From the NCBI GenBank assembly GCA_963169875.1, contig CAUJEL010000013.1, positions 1-36,883 of the forward strand: a stretch of 36,883 nucleotides of DNA. The letters run 5' to 3'. Positions 34,290-36,883 of this stretch are shown piece by piece; position 1 is the first letter of the stretch, and each line of letters starts with the position of its first letter. Under the pieces are notes generated by a model. That model did not search any database. It saw only the letters and a program-made list of their open reading frames with translations, and had not been told where the DNA came from. A program made the translations under genes and the position numbers. The stretch comes from Candidatus Zhuqueibacterota bacterium. Lineage in GTDB: Bacteria; Zhuqueibacterota; Zhuqueibacteria; Residuimicrobiales; Residuimicrobiaceae.

Positions 34290-36883
<2,594 letters not shown>

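Overview
The window reads as one contiguous stretch of a Gram-negative-type bacterial chromosome, mostly core genes. Protein features that point this way are a lipobox lipoprotein with a SPOR domain, an extra block of about 125 residues in RpoB between the regions shared by all beta subunits, and tRNA genes without encoded CCA. A Re-citrate-synthase-like gene instead of the common Si-type is typical of anaerobic or microaerophilic lineages. I cannot fix the phylum; a member of the FCB group (Calditrichota/KSB1-like) is only a guess.

Layout: everything from 1 to about 24450 is on the minus strand, and everything from about 24596 to the end is on the plus strand. The two halves meet at a divergent promoter region (24451-24595). 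Read in transcription order, the left half holds: a SPOR lipoprotein; a recombination/RNA-modification/isoprenoid cluster yebC-ruvC-ruvA-ruvB-queA-ispD-ispF-cysS; four tRNA genes Thr(TGT)-Tyr(GTA)-Gly(TCC)-Thr(GGT) followed by tuf (the same order as E. coli thrU-tyrU-glyT-thrT-tufB); rpmG-tRNA-Trp-secE-nusG-rplK-rplA-rplJ-rplL-rpoB-rpoC; then rpsL-rpsG-fusA and the start of a second tuf copy that leaves the window at base 1. The secE/rpl/rpo block and the str block are therefore adjacent, with strong hairpins at the rplL/rpoB and rpoB/rpoC junctions and a candidate promoter before rpsL.

The right half is metabolic: a TPR protein behind a perfect consensus promoter, a probable Re-citrate synthase, a two-domain protein joining a gamma-glutamylcyclotransferase-like domain to an amidoligase/glutamate-cysteine-ligase-like domain, a small helical protein resembling the RsbRD N-terminal domain, isocitrate dehydrogenase, a lactate-oxidation operon lutABC with a small two-helix membrane protein, and aconitase (cut by the window end). 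Citrate synthase, aconitase and isocitrate dehydrogenase lie within 11.5 kb and together would convert oxaloacetate plus acetyl-CoA to 2-oxoglutarate; lutABC could supply pyruvate.

The least explained parts are the GGCT-amidoligase fusion and its helical partner (26819-29308), the hairpin-packed spacer 30515-30901, a 36-bp direct repeat at 33920-34030, and an inverted repeat in front of the citrate synthase gene.
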